From Streptomyces violaceusniger (GTDB lineage: Bacteria; Actinomycetota; Actinomycetes; Streptomycetales; Streptomycetaceae), in the NCBI GenBank assembly GCA_005405945.1, contig BJHW01000001.1, positions 3,534,001-3,598,000 of the forward strand: a stretch of DNA of 64,000 nt, read 5' to 3'. Both the position numbers and the translations under genes were made by a program. Below the pieces are notes generated by a model that ran no database searches, had not been told where the DNA came from, and worked only from the letters and a program-made list of their open reading frames with translations. This document shows positions 28,923 through 38,102 of this stretch, piece after piece. The stretch's first letter is position 1. Every line of letters begins with the position of its first letter.

Positions 28923-30145
28923 GTGCCCGATGTTCTCGACCCACTGGCGGAGCTCGTCAAACGACGCCATGACCCGGTCGTCGTCCAGACTGTGCGCTCC
29001 ACGGCGGCGGCGACCATCGCGTACGTCGTCGCCCTCGAGCTGAGCAAGGAACCCGCCCCGCTCACCGCCCCGCTCACCGCCCTCCTCGTCGTCCAGGTCA
29101 CCCTGTACGCGACCCTCACCCGAAGCCTGCGCAGGGTCGAGGCCGTGGTCGTGGGCGTCCTGATCGCCGTCGCCTTCAGCGTGCTGGTAGGGCTGACCTG
29201 GTGGAGTCTGTGCCTGATCATCCTCGCCGCCCAGACCGCCGGCTATCTCACACGCGTGGGCGACTGGGTCCAGGAGGTGGCGATCAGCGCCATGCTGGTC
29301 CTCGGCGTGGCGCAGGTGACCACCTACGCCTGGGACCGGGTGCTGGAGACCCTGATCGGGGCCGGTGTCGGGATGGCCTTCAACTTCTTCCTCGCGCCTC
29401 CGGTGTGGGTCGAGACGGCCGGTAAGTCCATCGAGGACCTGGCCCGCCGGATGCGTCAGCTGCTGCTGCACATCGGCGAGGAGCTGGGCAGCCAGATCGC
29501 CGTCGACCGCGCCGCCGCCCGGCTCCACGAGGCCCGCCGCCTCGACCACGACATCTCCCAGGTCGACGCCGCCCTCCGGCAGGCGGAGGACAGTGTGCGG
29601 CTCAACCCCCGCGTCAAGGAGGGCCTGCTCTACCGCGTGGTGCTCCGCACCGGCCTGGACACGCTGGAGATCTGCACCGTCATCCTGCGCGTCATGTCCC
29701 GCACCCTGACCGATCTCGCCAGGGCGCGGACGGACGAGCCCCTCTTCCCCCGGAGGTGGCGGATGCCCTCAAGGACCTCTTCACCCATCTCGCCGCCGCC
29801 GTCGAGAGCTTCGCCGTCCTGGTCACCACGCAGGTCAGCGCCAACGCCGAGGAAGCCGAATCCCGCCTCTCCAGCGAGCTCGTCAAGGCCCACGCCAGCC
29901 GCGACCGCGGCGCCGACCTCCTGCTGCGCCGCGTCCAGGAGCACCCCCGCCAGTGGCAGCTGCACGGTGCCCTGCTGGCGGAGATCGACCGCGTCCTCGA
30001 CGAACTCGACATGGAGCAGCGCTCCAAGCGCCTCATGGAAGAGCTCGACCGCAGCACCCGCGAGAAGCGCGAGCGCTTCCCCTTCCTCCACAAGGCCCAG
30101 CGCCGGCTCCGGCGCGGAGGCACGGACGGCTCCGGAGCGGTCTGA
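28923..30145 (+). CDS. FUSC/aromatic acid exporter family membrane protein (one frameshift)
   Basis: A 407-residue protein with about six membrane helices in residues 20-165 (TAAATIAYVVAL, ALLVVQVTLYATL, VEAVVVGVLIAVAFSVLVGLTWWSLC) and a long helical cytoplasmic tail, as in the ArAE/FUSC family of putative exporters. A missing C at about 29747-29751 splits the tail; correction gives LFPPEVADALKDLF. The GTG at 28923 follows GGAAGGGG. Substrate unknown. The gene is divergent from the PemK/MazF-fold gene, and its stop starts a tandem repeat. Confidence 0.85.
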
Positions 30146-30192
30146 GTCCCGGGGCGGTCTGAGTCCCGGGGCGGTCAGCGTCCCCGGGGCGG
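30141..30192. repeat. 17-bp tandem repeat between convergent genes
   Basis: Two identical 17-base units (30141-30157, 30158-30174) begin TCTGAGTCCCGGGGCGG and a diverged 18-base copy follows to 30192. The array runs from the FUSC-gene stop to the base before the convergent hydrolase stop, where a terminator would be expected; its CCCGGGG cores could fold. Confidence 0.8.
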
Positions 30193-31400
30193 TCAGCTGA
30201 GCGGGTAGCGGTCGCGGGGGAAGACCACGTCGTCGTAGGGCTCGTACAGCTCCACCGAGCGGTGGAACTCGGAGGCGAAGTCGTCGGCGAGTTCGGCGAT
30301 CGTGCCGCGGCCCTCGGTCAGGGACAGCCAGGCCGGCGGGAGGCGGAGGTCGCCGTGGTGGGCGCCGAGGATGTTGCCGCAGATCGAGCCCGTCGAGTCG
30401 CTGTCGCCCGAGTGGTTGACGGAGAGCAGCAGGGCCGCCTGGACGGGGGTGCGCGGGGGCACCGGGTCGTAGCTGATCTTGCCGCCGGGGCCGTACAGGA
30501 TCTGCTGGGCCGGGGTGCGGGCCAGGGCGCTGTAGACCGCGATGGCCAGCGCCTCCTCGGCGACCCAGCCGCCGCCGAGCGACTCGGCCTTCTCGGGCGT
30601 CGGATCGCCCTCGGCCGCCAGGTCGACCGCCTTGCGGAGGGCGGCGGTGGTCTCCTCGTGGCCGGGGTAGCGGGCCAGGAGTTCCAGGGTGCGCAGGGTC
30701 GCGCCTTCGAGGGACTCGCCGTCGAGCAGGCAGGCGATCATGGCGGCCAGGGCACCGGCCGCGTAGTAGCCCGTCGGATGGCCATGGGTGATCTGGGCGC
30801 AGCGGGCGGCGAGTTCGAAGCAGTCGCGGGGGTCGAGCCCGGTGAGGCCGAACGGCGCCGAGCGCATCACGGTGCCGCAGCCCTTGGAGCCGGTGTTCAC
30901 CGGGCCGGGGGTGCCGTCGAGGGGGGCGCGCGGGGCGGGGACGTGCTTCGCGGTGAGGCCGGAGAGGCAGGCGTTGCCGGGGCGCGGCGGGCGTACAGCC
31001 AGGGCTGGGTGCGCAGCCAGCCGGAGCGGACCAGGTCCCCGCCTCCCTCGGCGGGCGGCGGCCCGGGGTGGTTCTGGGTGTCCAGCCAGCGCAGATAGGC
31101 GTGGCGGACGACGGCGGTCTCGGACCCTTCGAGGCCCTTGGACGAGGTTCTGGCGTGGGCCCGTATCAGGCCCTCGGCCGTGAAGAGCGTCATCTGGGTG
31201 TCATCGGTGACCCGGCCCACGACCCCGCTGCCGTCCGGGACGAGGGTGGTGACGCCCGCGGCGCCGTAGGTCTCGCGGATCGACCGCAGGGAGAGGAACT
31301 CGATGGGATTGCCGAGGGCGTCGCCGATCGCACCACCCAGCAGGCAGCCGCGGATGCGGGCCCGCTTGGCGGCCGTTTCGTCCCATGACTGGCGGATCAC
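30193..31400 (-). CDS. ADP-ribosylglycohydrolase family protein (one frameshift)
   Basis: About 402 residues. The ARH fold signatures are GCLLGGAIGDALGNPIEF near residue 20, the metal-binding TDDTQMTLF, and GDSDSTGSICGNILGA near residue 330, whose aspartates bind the two magnesium ions. The family removes ADP-ribose from proteins or cleaves related bonds. A missing base near 30976-30979 interrupts APGNACLSGL. The GTG at 31398-31400 follows AGGAG. It is convergent with the FUSC-type gene. Confidence 0.9.
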
Positions 31401-31543
31401 TGGCCACTCCTCATCGTCCTGGTCCCATGCCGTCCCGTGTGGATGTACACGACATGATCTCAGGTGTCGGTGGGCGCCCCCCGGCGGTAGATTCGAGGGG
31501 CGGAAAGCGGTAGGAAGCAGCCGAAAACGGGAGATGCGGTGCC

Positions 31544-31849
31544 ATGCCGATGCGGCTGATCCGAACGGGCGATGAACCGGTACACGCGCGCAGTCCGCTG
31601 CGGATGCGGCTGGGGCTGGCCACGTGGGGGCTGCTCTGGACGCTCGGCGGCGCGGTGGCCTTCGCGGTCGCGGGCCGGCCGGGGTGGGCGGCGGCGTGCG
31701 GGGCGCTCGCCGTCGTCACGCTGATCGATCTGGTCCTGGTGATCCGGCACATCCGGCAGGGGCCGCACTATCAGCCGGGCCGTGATGTGCCGCCGTACGC
31801 ACCGGTCTCCGAGGGCAGGCGGAGCCGCGGGCGGCGGCGGGCTCCGTAA
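31544..31849 (+). CDS. Small two-helix membrane protein (DUF6343-like)
   Basis: A 101-residue protein with two hydrophobic helices (about 25-44 and 50-66: LGLATWGLLWTLGGAVAFAV, WAAACGALAVVTLIDLVLVI) and a basic tail ending RRSRGRRRAP. The pattern TGDEPVHARSPLRMRL before the first helix recalls the DUF6343 family of streptomycetes, which I name from memory. Function unknown. The next small membrane-protein gene follows 109 bases later on the same strand. Confidence 0.65.
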   Translation: MPMRLIRTGDEPVHARSPLRMRLGLATWGLLWTLGGAVAFAVAGRPGWAAACGALAVVTLIDLVLVIRHIRQGPHYQPGRDVPPYAPVSEGRRSRGRRRAP

Positions 31850-31958
31850 GGCGGGCACGCCGCTTACGGCGGTGACGGGATATCGACGGCGGGGAGCACC
31901 GCGTTCCGGGGGATACTGCCCAGTACCTGCTGAGTACCTGCCGCGACAGGGGGCCGTC

Positions 31959-32165
31959 ATGGGGGTGCTGGCGATCGGCATCGCGCTCTGTGCGCTCGGG
32001 CTGATGCTCTCCGGAACCGGAGAGCCGTACGGGCGGCGGGAGGAGCGGCGGGGACCGGAGGCCGACCCGTACGACATCGCGCGTCAGCGCGGAGTGGCGC
32101 TCGGGCTCGGCGGGGTGGTGCTGCTGAGCGCGGTGGTCCTCGGCGGCTTCGCCCTCTGGCGCTGA
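31959..32165 (+). CDS. Small membrane protein of unknown function
   Basis: A 68-residue protein with helices at both ends (GVLAIGIALCALGLML and GVALGLGGVVLLSAVVLGGFALW) and a charged loop between. The ATG at 31959 follows AGGGGG. I do not recognise a family. It follows the preceding two-helix gene and ends just before a 36-bp tandem-repeat array. Confidence 0.6.
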   Translation: MGVLAIGIALCALGLMLSGTGEPYGRREERRGPEADPYDIARQRGVALGLGGVVLLSAVVLGGFALWR

Positions 32166-32180
32166 TCGGGGACACGGGCG

Positions 32181-32288
32181 CCCGCCGCGCACCGTTGCGT
32201 ACGGCGGCACGCGGGTCCCGCCGCGCACCGGCGCGTACGGCGGAATGCGGGCGCCACCGCACACCGGCGCGTACGCCGGTGCGCGGGC
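32181..32288. repeat. 36-bp imperfect tandem repeat, three units
   Basis: Units start near 32181, 32217 and 32253, sharing a CGCACCG-type block then GCGTACG-GG. Each contains a short inverted repeat; in unit 3 it is the palindrome CCGGCGCGTACGCCGG. The array fills the gap between convergent genes, so it may act as a terminator or be a slippage-prone minisatellite. Confidence 0.75.
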
Positions 32289-32338
32289 CCCGGTGAGCGC
32301 CGCGGCTCGCCCGCACCGCGGCTCAGCCCGCGCCCCGC

Positions 32339-32719
32339 CTATCCGTCGCGGCCGCCCTTTTCGCCGAACCGGGCCGCTTCCACGAAGTCCGGGCGCGGAT
32401 CGAGCGCCGCGGCCAGCCGGAAGTGGCGGGTGGCCTCGGCCGAGCGGTTGGCCCGCTCCAGGGTGCGGGCCAGGGCGAAGTGGGCGAAGGCGTTGTCCGG
32501 CTCGCGCTCCAGGACGAGCTGGAACTCCAGCTCCGCCGAGCGCAGCTGGGCCGCGCCGAAGAACGCGCGCGCCCGGAGCAGCCGGGCCGCCGTGTTCTCG
32601 GGGTGGGCGCTGATGACCGAGTCGAGCAGCTTCACGGCACCCCGTGGATCTCGGGCGGCGAGCAGCTGCTCCGCGGCGCGGAAGTCGATGACGTGGGTCT
32701 CGGGCGTGGGCTCGGGCAC
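32339..32719 (-). CDS. Tetratricopeptide repeat protein
   Basis: A 126-residue, all-helical protein with about three TPR units: AAEQLLAARDPRGAVKLLDSV, AARLLRARAFFGAAQLRSAELEFQ and AFAHFALARTLERANRSAEA. TPRs mediate protein-protein contacts; the partner is unknown. The GTG at 32717-32719 follows GGAAGGAAA and gives the conserved length. It lies 164 bases downstream of coaE on the same strand and may be part of that unit. Confidence 0.85.
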   Translation of the reverse strand: MPEPTPETHVIDFRAAEQLLAARDPRGAVKLLDSVISAHPENTAARLLRARAFFGAAQLRSAELEFQLVLEREPDNAFAHFALARTLERANRSAEATRHFRLAAALDPRPDFVEAARFGEKGGRDG

Positions 32720-32883
32720 AGCCGTTTCCTTCCCCGGGTACGTACTCGGTGGTGAGGCGGCGGATGGGGTGAGGGGATGGGATGAACCGTCACGGTGATC
32801 GTTCGCTACGGGGTGCACAACAAACACCCCGCACGCCGCATTCCCCGCCGCGAGCCGCCGCACGCTCCGCACCGCGCCCCCGG

Positions 32884-33492
32884 TCAGCCCTCCGTGGCGG
32901 CCGCCCGCTGCAGCAGATCCGCCCAGACCTTTCTGACCTGCGGCTCCAGCGCCTCGATCGGGCCATTGTTGTCGATCACGACATCGGCGATGGCCAGCCG
33001 TTCGGCGCGGGTGGCCTGTGCCGCCATCCGGGCCCGCGCCTCGTCCTCGGCCATGCCGCGCAGCCGCACCAGCCGGTCCAGCTGGGTCTCGGGCGTGGCG
33101 TCCACGACCATGACCAGGTCGTAGAGCGGCGCCAGCTTGTTCTCGGCCAGGAGGGGGACGTCATGGACGACCACGGCGTCGGGCGCGGCCGCCGCCTGGA
33201 GTTCGGCGGAGCGGTCCCGGACCAGCGGGTGGACGATCGCGTTCAGCGCGCTCAGCCGCTCCGGGTCGTTGAAGACGATCCCGCCCAGCCTGGGCCGGTC
33301 CAGACGGCCGTCGGCGGTCAGCACCTCGGGGCCGAACTCGGCGACCACGGCGGCCAGTCCCGGCGTGCCCGGCTCGACCACCTCGCGAGCGATCCGATCC
33401 GAGTCGATCAGCACCGCCCCCAATGAGGTCAGAATCCGTGAGACCTCGCTCTTGCCCGCGCCGATTCCGCCCGTGAGCCCCAGGTTCAGCAT
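32884..33492 (-). CDS. coaE: Dephospho-CoA kinase
   Basis: A 202-residue CoaE, which phosphorylates the ribose 3'-OH of dephospho-CoA in the last step of CoA synthesis. The N-terminus [15 protein letters not shown] holds the P-loop, followed by [13 protein letters not shown] and [14 protein letters not shown], the family's substrate region. The ATG at 33490-33492 begins directly at this block; a start nine bases upstream is possible. The gene follows the PAC2-type gene 38 bases later. Confidence 0.95.
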   Translation of the reverse strand: MLNLGLTGGIGAGKSEVSRILTSLGAVLIDSDRIAREVVEPGTPGLAAVVAEFGPEVLTADGRLDRPRLGGIVFNDPERLSALNAIVHPLVRDRSAELQAAAAPDAVVVHDVPLLAENKLAPLYDLVMVVDATPETQLDRLVRLRGMAEDEARARMAAQATRAERLAIADVVIDNNGPIEALEPQVRKVWADLLQRAAATEG

Positions 33493-33530
33493 GGGGCCCA
33501 CGCTATACGGCGCGCCGGTGGGGTCATCGG

Positions 33531-34475
33531 TCAGGCTCCGCCGTCGCCCTCGCGCTCGGCGAGGAACCGTTCGAACTCCGCGCCCAGTTCATCCGCCGAG
33601 GGCAGCTCGGCCGGCTCCGCGACCAGATTGCCGCGGCTCTCGGCCCCGGCCACCGCGTCGTACTGGTGCTCGAGGCCCCGTACGAGCGCGACCAGCTCCT
33701 CGTCGCCCTCCGAGATCTGCCGCTCGATCTCCTCCTGCGTCCTCAGGGCCTCGTTGCGCAGGGCGTGCGTCGGCCCCGGCAGCACCAGACCGGTGGCCGC
33801 GGTGATGGCCTCCAGCGCGGTGAGCGCCGCGTCCGGATAGGCCGACCGGGCCAGGTAGTGCGGCACATGCGCGGCGACGCCGAGCACATCCCGGCCCGCC
33901 TCGGCGAGCCGGTACTCGATCAGGGACTCGGCGCTGCCGGGCACTTGGGCCTCGTCGAAGTAGCCCCGGTGCCCGGGCATCAGGTCGGTGCGATTGCCGT
34001 GCGGGGTGATGCCGACCGGCCGGGTGTGCGGCACGCCCATCGGGATGCCGTGGAAGTTCACCGCGAGCCTGACGCCCAGCCGCTCGACCATCTGGCCCAC
34101 GGCCGCCGCGAACCGCTCCCACTCCACATCCGGCTCCGGCCCGGCGAGCAGCAGGAACGGAGCCGCGGTCGCGTCGCGCACCAGATGCAGCTCGATCTTC
34201 GGGGTCTCGTACGCGGTCCACCGGTCCCGCTGGAAGGTGAGCAGCGGGCGCCGGGCCCGGTAGTCGACCAGCCGGTCATGGTCGAAACGCGCGACCACCT
34301 TGCGCGGCAGGCCGTCGAGCAGCCGCTCCACGATCTGGTCCCCGGTCTCGCCGGCGTCGATATAGCCGTCGAAGTGGTACAGCAGCACCAGCCCGGCCGA
34401 GTCCCGCGAGGCTATCGCGTCGACCTCCGCCAGCCCGCTCGGTTCCCATGCGTACAACTCCTGCGGATCATGCAC
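33531..34475 (-). CDS. PAC2 family protein
   Basis: A 314-residue PAC2 protein, the ATP-grasp-unrelated family named after a proteasome assembly chaperone and common in actinomycetes. Features are [38 protein letters not shown] and [22 protein letters not shown]. It ends in a charged helical tail. The GTG at 34473-34475 after GGAGGAGCGG is the likely start. The role in bacteria is not settled; a link to proteasome or protein quality control is inference. Confidence 0.85.
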   Translation of the reverse strand: MHDPQELYAWEPSGLAEVDAIASRDSAGLVLLYHFDGYIDAGETGDQIVERLLDGLPRKVVARFDHDRLVDYRARRPLLTFQRDRWTAYETPKIELHLVRDATAAPFLLLAGPEPDVEWERFAAAVGQMVERLGVRLAVNFHGIPMGVPHTRPVGITPHGNRTDLMPGHRGYFDEAQVPGSAESLIEYRLAEAGRDVLGVAAHVPHYLARSAYPDAALTALEAITAATGLVLPGPTHALRNEALRTQEEIERQISEGDEELVALVRGLEHQYDAVAGAESRGNLVAEPAELPSADELGAEFERFLAEREGDGGA

Positions 34476-34787
34476 TGTGACCGCTCCTCCTCGTGTTCGC
34501 TCGCAAGAACACCGAACGGGGGCGAGGGCATTCCCCGGGTGGGACCTTCGATGGCCGAGCGGCCCCGAACCCCGCCCCCGAGGGGCCCACTTGGGCGACG
34601 TCCCCCATGGCCCACCGGGTCGAACGGGAGCGGCCCGATCTCGATGTCGGCGCACGTCGCGGGGTTGACGCGCATATGCGGCACGCCTATCTTCGCCAGC
34701 CGTCAGCGGTTCATCATGTCATCCGGCGTTCACTGACCAGAACCCAGCGTGTTCACCTCTGGCCACGGCACAGGAAGGCAGCCTCCT
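34476..34787. other. Intergenic region with a plus-strand promoter
   Basis: A 312-base gap between divergent genes. The left end carries the PAC2 ribosome site and leader. A good promoter, TTGACG (34665-34670), 17 bases, TATCTT (34688-34693), points at the truncated beta-helix gene. No small gene is convincing here. Confidence 0.55.
34665..34693 (+). promoter_or_regulatory. Sigma-70-type promoter for the beta-helix gene
   Basis: TTGACG and TATCTT with an exact 17-base spacer, 95 bases upstream of the ATG at 34788. The promoter is intact although the gene it serves is truncated. Confidence 0.6.
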
Positions 34788-35223
34788 ATGCACTCCCCCG
34801 GCCGCGCTCCCACCCGATTACGCTCCCTCCTCACCGCCGTCGCCGCCGGACTGATCGCCACCGGCGGGCTGGTCGCGGCGGGCATGACCGGGCGGGAGGC
34901 CCCCGCCGCCACCGCCGTCCCGATCTCCGTCCATGACACGGACGGGCTCAGGGAGGCCCTCGCCGGGGCCCGGCCCGGCGACACGATCCGGCTCGCCGAC
35001 GGCTGGTACCACGGCAGCTTCGAGATCACCGCTTCCGGCACCTCCGGCTCGCGGATCACCCTCACCGGCTCCTCGAAGGCGGTCCTCACCGCGAGCGGCG
35101 GCTATGGGCTGCGGCTGAACGGCGCCTCGTACTGGACCGTCAGGGGGATCACGGTCCGCGGCGGCAAGGAGGGCATCAGGATCGACGGCGCCCACAGCGT
35201 GACCGTGGACTCCGTTTCGGTCA

Positions 35224-35263
35224 GTGTGCGGCGCCATGGGCACGTGTGCGGCGCCATGGGCAT
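35224..35263. repeat. 20-bp tandem repeat at the truncation point
   Basis: Units 35224-35243 and 35244-35263 differ only in the last base and contain GCGGCGCCATGGGC. They lie exactly where the beta-helix homology ends, which makes them a candidate deletion scar or assembly junction. Confidence 0.85.
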
Positions 35264-35265
35264 GC

Positions 35266-35299
35266 GTAAGGCCCGCTCCCCAGGGGGAGCGGGCCTTAC
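35266..35299. terminator. 16-bp perfect hairpin, rpsA terminator
   Basis: GTAAGGCCCGCTCCCC (35266-35281) pairs perfectly with 35284-35299 around a two-base loop. It lies 33 bases past the rpsA stop on the minus strand. It would also stop transcription from the truncated plus-strand gene. Confidence 0.85.
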
Positions 35300-35331
35300 C
35301 TGCTCAGCTGGTGCCGGCTAGCGGCGGCTGG

Positions 35332-36833
35332 TCAGCTCTGGCCGCCGGCCAGCTTCTCGCGCAGCGCGGCCAGCGCCTCGTCCGACGCCAGGGCGCCGGA
35401 GTTGTCGGCCGACTCCGAGGAGTACGAACCGCCACCGGAGGCCTGCCCGCCCGGCGCCGGGGCGGCGTTGCCCGCCTCGGCAGCGGCCTGCTCGTCGGCC
35501 TCGCGGGACTTGATGACCTGCGCCTGGTGCTGCTCGAAGCGCTGCTGCGCCTCGGCGTACTGGCGCTCCCACTCCTCGCGCTGCTTCTCGTAGCCCTCGA
35601 GCCAGTCGTTGGCCTCGGGGTCGAAGCCCTCGGGTAGATGTAGTTGCCCTGGTCGTCGTAGGACGCGGCCATGCCGTACAGGGTCGGGTCGAACTCGACC
35701 GCGGACGGGTCGGCACCGAAGGACTCGTTGGCCTGCTTCAGCGAGAGGCTGATGCGGCGGCGCTCGAGGTCGATGTCGATGACCTTGACGAAGATCTCGT
35801 CGTTGACCTGGACGACCTGCTCCGGGATCTCCACGTGGCGCTCGGCCAGCTCGGAGATGTGGACCAGACCCTCGATGCCCTCGTCCACGCGGACGAACGC
35901 ACCGAACGGCACGAGCTTGGTGACCTTACCCGGGACGACCTGACCGATCTGGTGGGTCCGGGCGAACTGCTGCCACGGGTCCTCCTGCGTCGCCTTGAGC
36001 GACAGGGAGACGCGCTCGCGGTCCATGTCGACGTCCAGGACCTCGACCGTGACCTCCTGGCCGACCTCGACGACCTCGGACGGGTGGTCGATGTGCTTCC
36101 AGGACAGCTCCGAGACGTGGACGAGACCGTCGACGCCGCCCAGGTCCACGAACGCACCGAAGTTGACGATGGAGGAGACGACGCCGGAGCGCACCTGGCC
36201 CTTCTGGAGGGTGGTGAGGAAGGTCTGGCGGACCTCGCTCTGGGTCTGCTCCAGCCAGGCGCGGCGGGACAGGACCACGTTGTTGCGGTTCTTGTCGAGC
36301 TCGATGATCTTCGCCTCGAGCTCCTTGCCCACGTAGGGCTGCAGGTCGCGGACGCGGCGCATCTCCACCAGGGAGGCGGGGAGGAAGCCACGGAGGCCGA
36401 TGTCGAGGATGAGACCACCCTTGACGACCTCGATGACGGTACCGGTGACGATCCCGTCCTCTTCCTTGATCTTCTCGATGGTGCCCCAGGCGCGCTCGTA
36501 CTGGGCGCGCTTCTTCGAGAGGATCAGTCGGCCTTCCTTGTCCTCCTTCTGGAGGACGAGGGCCTCGATCTCGTCGCCGACGGCCACGACCTCATTGGGG
36601 TCGACGTCGTGCTTGATCGACAGTTCGCGAGAGGGGATGACGCCTTCGGTCTTGTAACCAATGTCGAGCAGGACCTCGTCCCGGTCGACCTTCACGATGA
36701 CGCCGTCGACGATGTCGCCGTCGTTGAAGTACTTGATCGTCTCGTCGATCGCGGCGAGGAAGGCTTCCTCGGAACCGATGTCGTTGACCGCCACCTGCGG
36801 GGTGGTGCGGGTTGCCTCGGTGCTGCTCGTCAT
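35332..36833 (-). CDS. rpsA: 30S ribosomal protein S1 (one frameshift)
   Basis: Ribosomal S1, which brings mRNA to the 30S subunit. After MTSSTEATRTTPQVAVNDIG there are four S1/OB repeats (roughly 35-105, 120-190, 205-275, 290-362), fewer than the six of E. coli, as normal in actinomycetes. A missing base near 35632 (YIYPEGFDPEANDW) breaks the tail; correction gives 500 residues ending EKLAGGQS with stop 35332-35334. The tail is helical and charged, then Gly/Ser-rich. The promoter at 37047-37075 leaves a leader of about 200 bases. Confidence 0.96.
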
Positions 36834-37200
36834 GTGGAAAAGGGCTCCGGTACGGACATGAAGTCGTAGGTACTGCTACGCCGGGGACCCTTATCGCACT
36901 GCCGAAGCCGGACAGCCTTGGAGACGCCGAATCTTTCCGATTTCAGGGATCGAAAAGCGCGAGCGCCTCGACAACCGAGGGGACATACAACAGATGCGAG
37001 CGCGGCCTGCTCCGTCCGAGGCGCACAGGCCCGCAGCGCAACTTGTAGCATACGGGGGCAGCCGGGCATGGTCAATGCACGAAGAGCACACGTGGGGTTT
37101 AACGCCCCGAACCCGGCAAATTGCATGGTCCGTACTGCGACGCGGCTTTCACCGTGCCCCGCAGCCACAGGTCGATACAGAGAGTACGACGACGCGCGCG
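36834..37200. other. rpsA leader and divergent intergenic region
   Basis: A 367-base gap. About 205 bases are the untranslated rpsA leader, which could hold structure for autoregulation as in E. coli S1, though I cannot define one. Beyond the rpsA promoter the remaining 125 bases must contain the methyltransferase promoter, which I could not pick out. Confidence 0.55.
37047..37075 (-). promoter_or_regulatory. Strong rpsA promoter
   Basis: On the minus strand TTGACC (37070-37075), exactly 17 bases, then TATGCT (37047-37052): five of six and four of six matches to the vegetative consensus, good for a housekeeping promoter. Transcription should start near 37040. Confidence 0.75.
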
Positions 37201-38091
37201 ATGGTCCAAGAACACGAGCCGAGCACCCCCGTGGAGGCCGCCGAGCCGACGGCCACCCGCCGCATCGCCGACACGGCGGAGAGCAGCCGGGCCAATCGGG
37301 GGTGGTGGGACCGCAACGCGGACGAGTACCAGGAGGAGCACGGCGCCTTCCTGGGCGACGACCGGTTCATATGGGGCCCCGAGGGGCTGGACGAGGCGGA
37401 GGCCGGGCTGCTGGGCCCCGTGGAGGCGCTCAAGGGGCGCGATGTGCTGGAGGTGGGCGCGGGCGCCGCGCAGTGCGCCCGCTGGCTGGCCGCCCAGGGG
37501 GCGCGGCCGGTGGCGCTGGACCTCTCGCACCGGCAGCTGCGGCACGCGCGGCGGATCGACGCGGAGGCGGCGGCCTCCGGGGGGTCGGGCGCCTCCGGGC
37601 CCGCCCGGGCCGGTGACGCGGCCGGGGTCGCGCTGGTGCAGGCCGACGCCACCGCCCTGCCCTTCCGGGACGGCTCGTTCGACCTGGCGTGCTCGGCGTA
37701 CGGGGCGGTGCCGTTCGTGGCCGAGCCGGTGCGGGTGATGCGCGAGGTGCGCCGAGTGCTGCGACCGGGCGGGCGGTGGGTCTTCTCGGTGACGCATCCG
37801 ATCCGCTGGGCGTTCCCGGACGAACCGGGGCCCGAGGGGCTGTCCATCGCCGCCTCCTACTTCGACCGCACGCCCTATGTGGAGCAGGACGAGTCGGGCC
37901 GGGCCGTCTATGTGGAGCACCACCGGACGCTGGGCGACCGGGTGCGGGACGTGGTGGCCGGGGGGTTCCGGCTGGTCGACCTGATCGAGCCGGAGTGGCC
38001 CGCGTGGAACCACCAGGAGTGGGGCGGCTGGTCCCCCTTGCGGGGGAATCTCATCCCGGGCACGGCGATCTTCGTGTGCGAGCGGGACTGA
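37201..38091 (+). CDS. Class I SAM-dependent methyltransferase
   Basis: A 296-residue methyltransferase. The SAM-binding motif I is DVLEVGAGAAQCARWLA near residue 85, followed by the acidic end of strand 2 (PVALDLSHRQL), QADATALPFRDGSFDLACSAYGAVPF and LRPGGRWVFSVTHPIRWAF. It resembles the UbiE/type 11 group; substrate unknown. The N-terminus contains GWWDRNADEYQEEHG, common in this streptomycete subfamily. It ends 11 bases before hrpB and probably shares a transcript with it. Start ATG at 37201; longer in-frame starts exist. Confidence 0.88.
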   Translation: MVQEHEPSTPVEAAEPTATRRIADTAESSRANRGWWDRNADEYQEEHGAFLGDDRFIWGPEGLDEAEAGLLGPVEALKGRDVLEVGAGAAQCARWLAAQGARPVALDLSHRQLRHARRIDAEAAASGGSGASGPARAGDAAGVALVQADATALPFRDGSFDLACSAYGAVPFVAEPVRVMREVRRVLRPGGRWVFSVTHPIRWAFPDEPGPEGLSIAASYFDRTPYVEQDESGRAVYVEHHRTLGDRVRDVVAGGFRLVDLIEPEWPAWNHQEWGGWSPLRGNLIPGTAIFVCERD

Positions 38092-38102
38092 GCGGGATCG
38101 GG

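Larger units (their letters stand above)
34788..35321 (+). pseudogene. Truncated secreted right-handed beta-helix protein
   Basis: An N-terminal fragment of an exported beta-helix protein resembling chondroitinase-B/polysaccharide lyase 6 types. It has a signal peptide (TRLRSLLTAVAAGLIATGGLVAAG), then DTDGLREALAGARPGDTIRLADGWYHGSFEI and repeating strands (SGSRITLTGSS, YWTVRGITVRGGKEGIRIDGAHSVTVDSV). Similarity stops near residue 145, base 35222, where normally a further 200-300 residues would follow; instead a 20-bp tandem repeat and the rpsA terminator encode the nonsense tail. RBS AGGAAGG and promoter are intact. Either a real deletion or an assembly join. Confidence 0.75.

Noticed and set aside
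31716..32264. Protein with PPYAPVRGG-type repeats on the minus strand
   Set aside because: It is the 36-bp intergenic array plus the complement of two small membrane-protein genes; the repeat peptide is a by-product.
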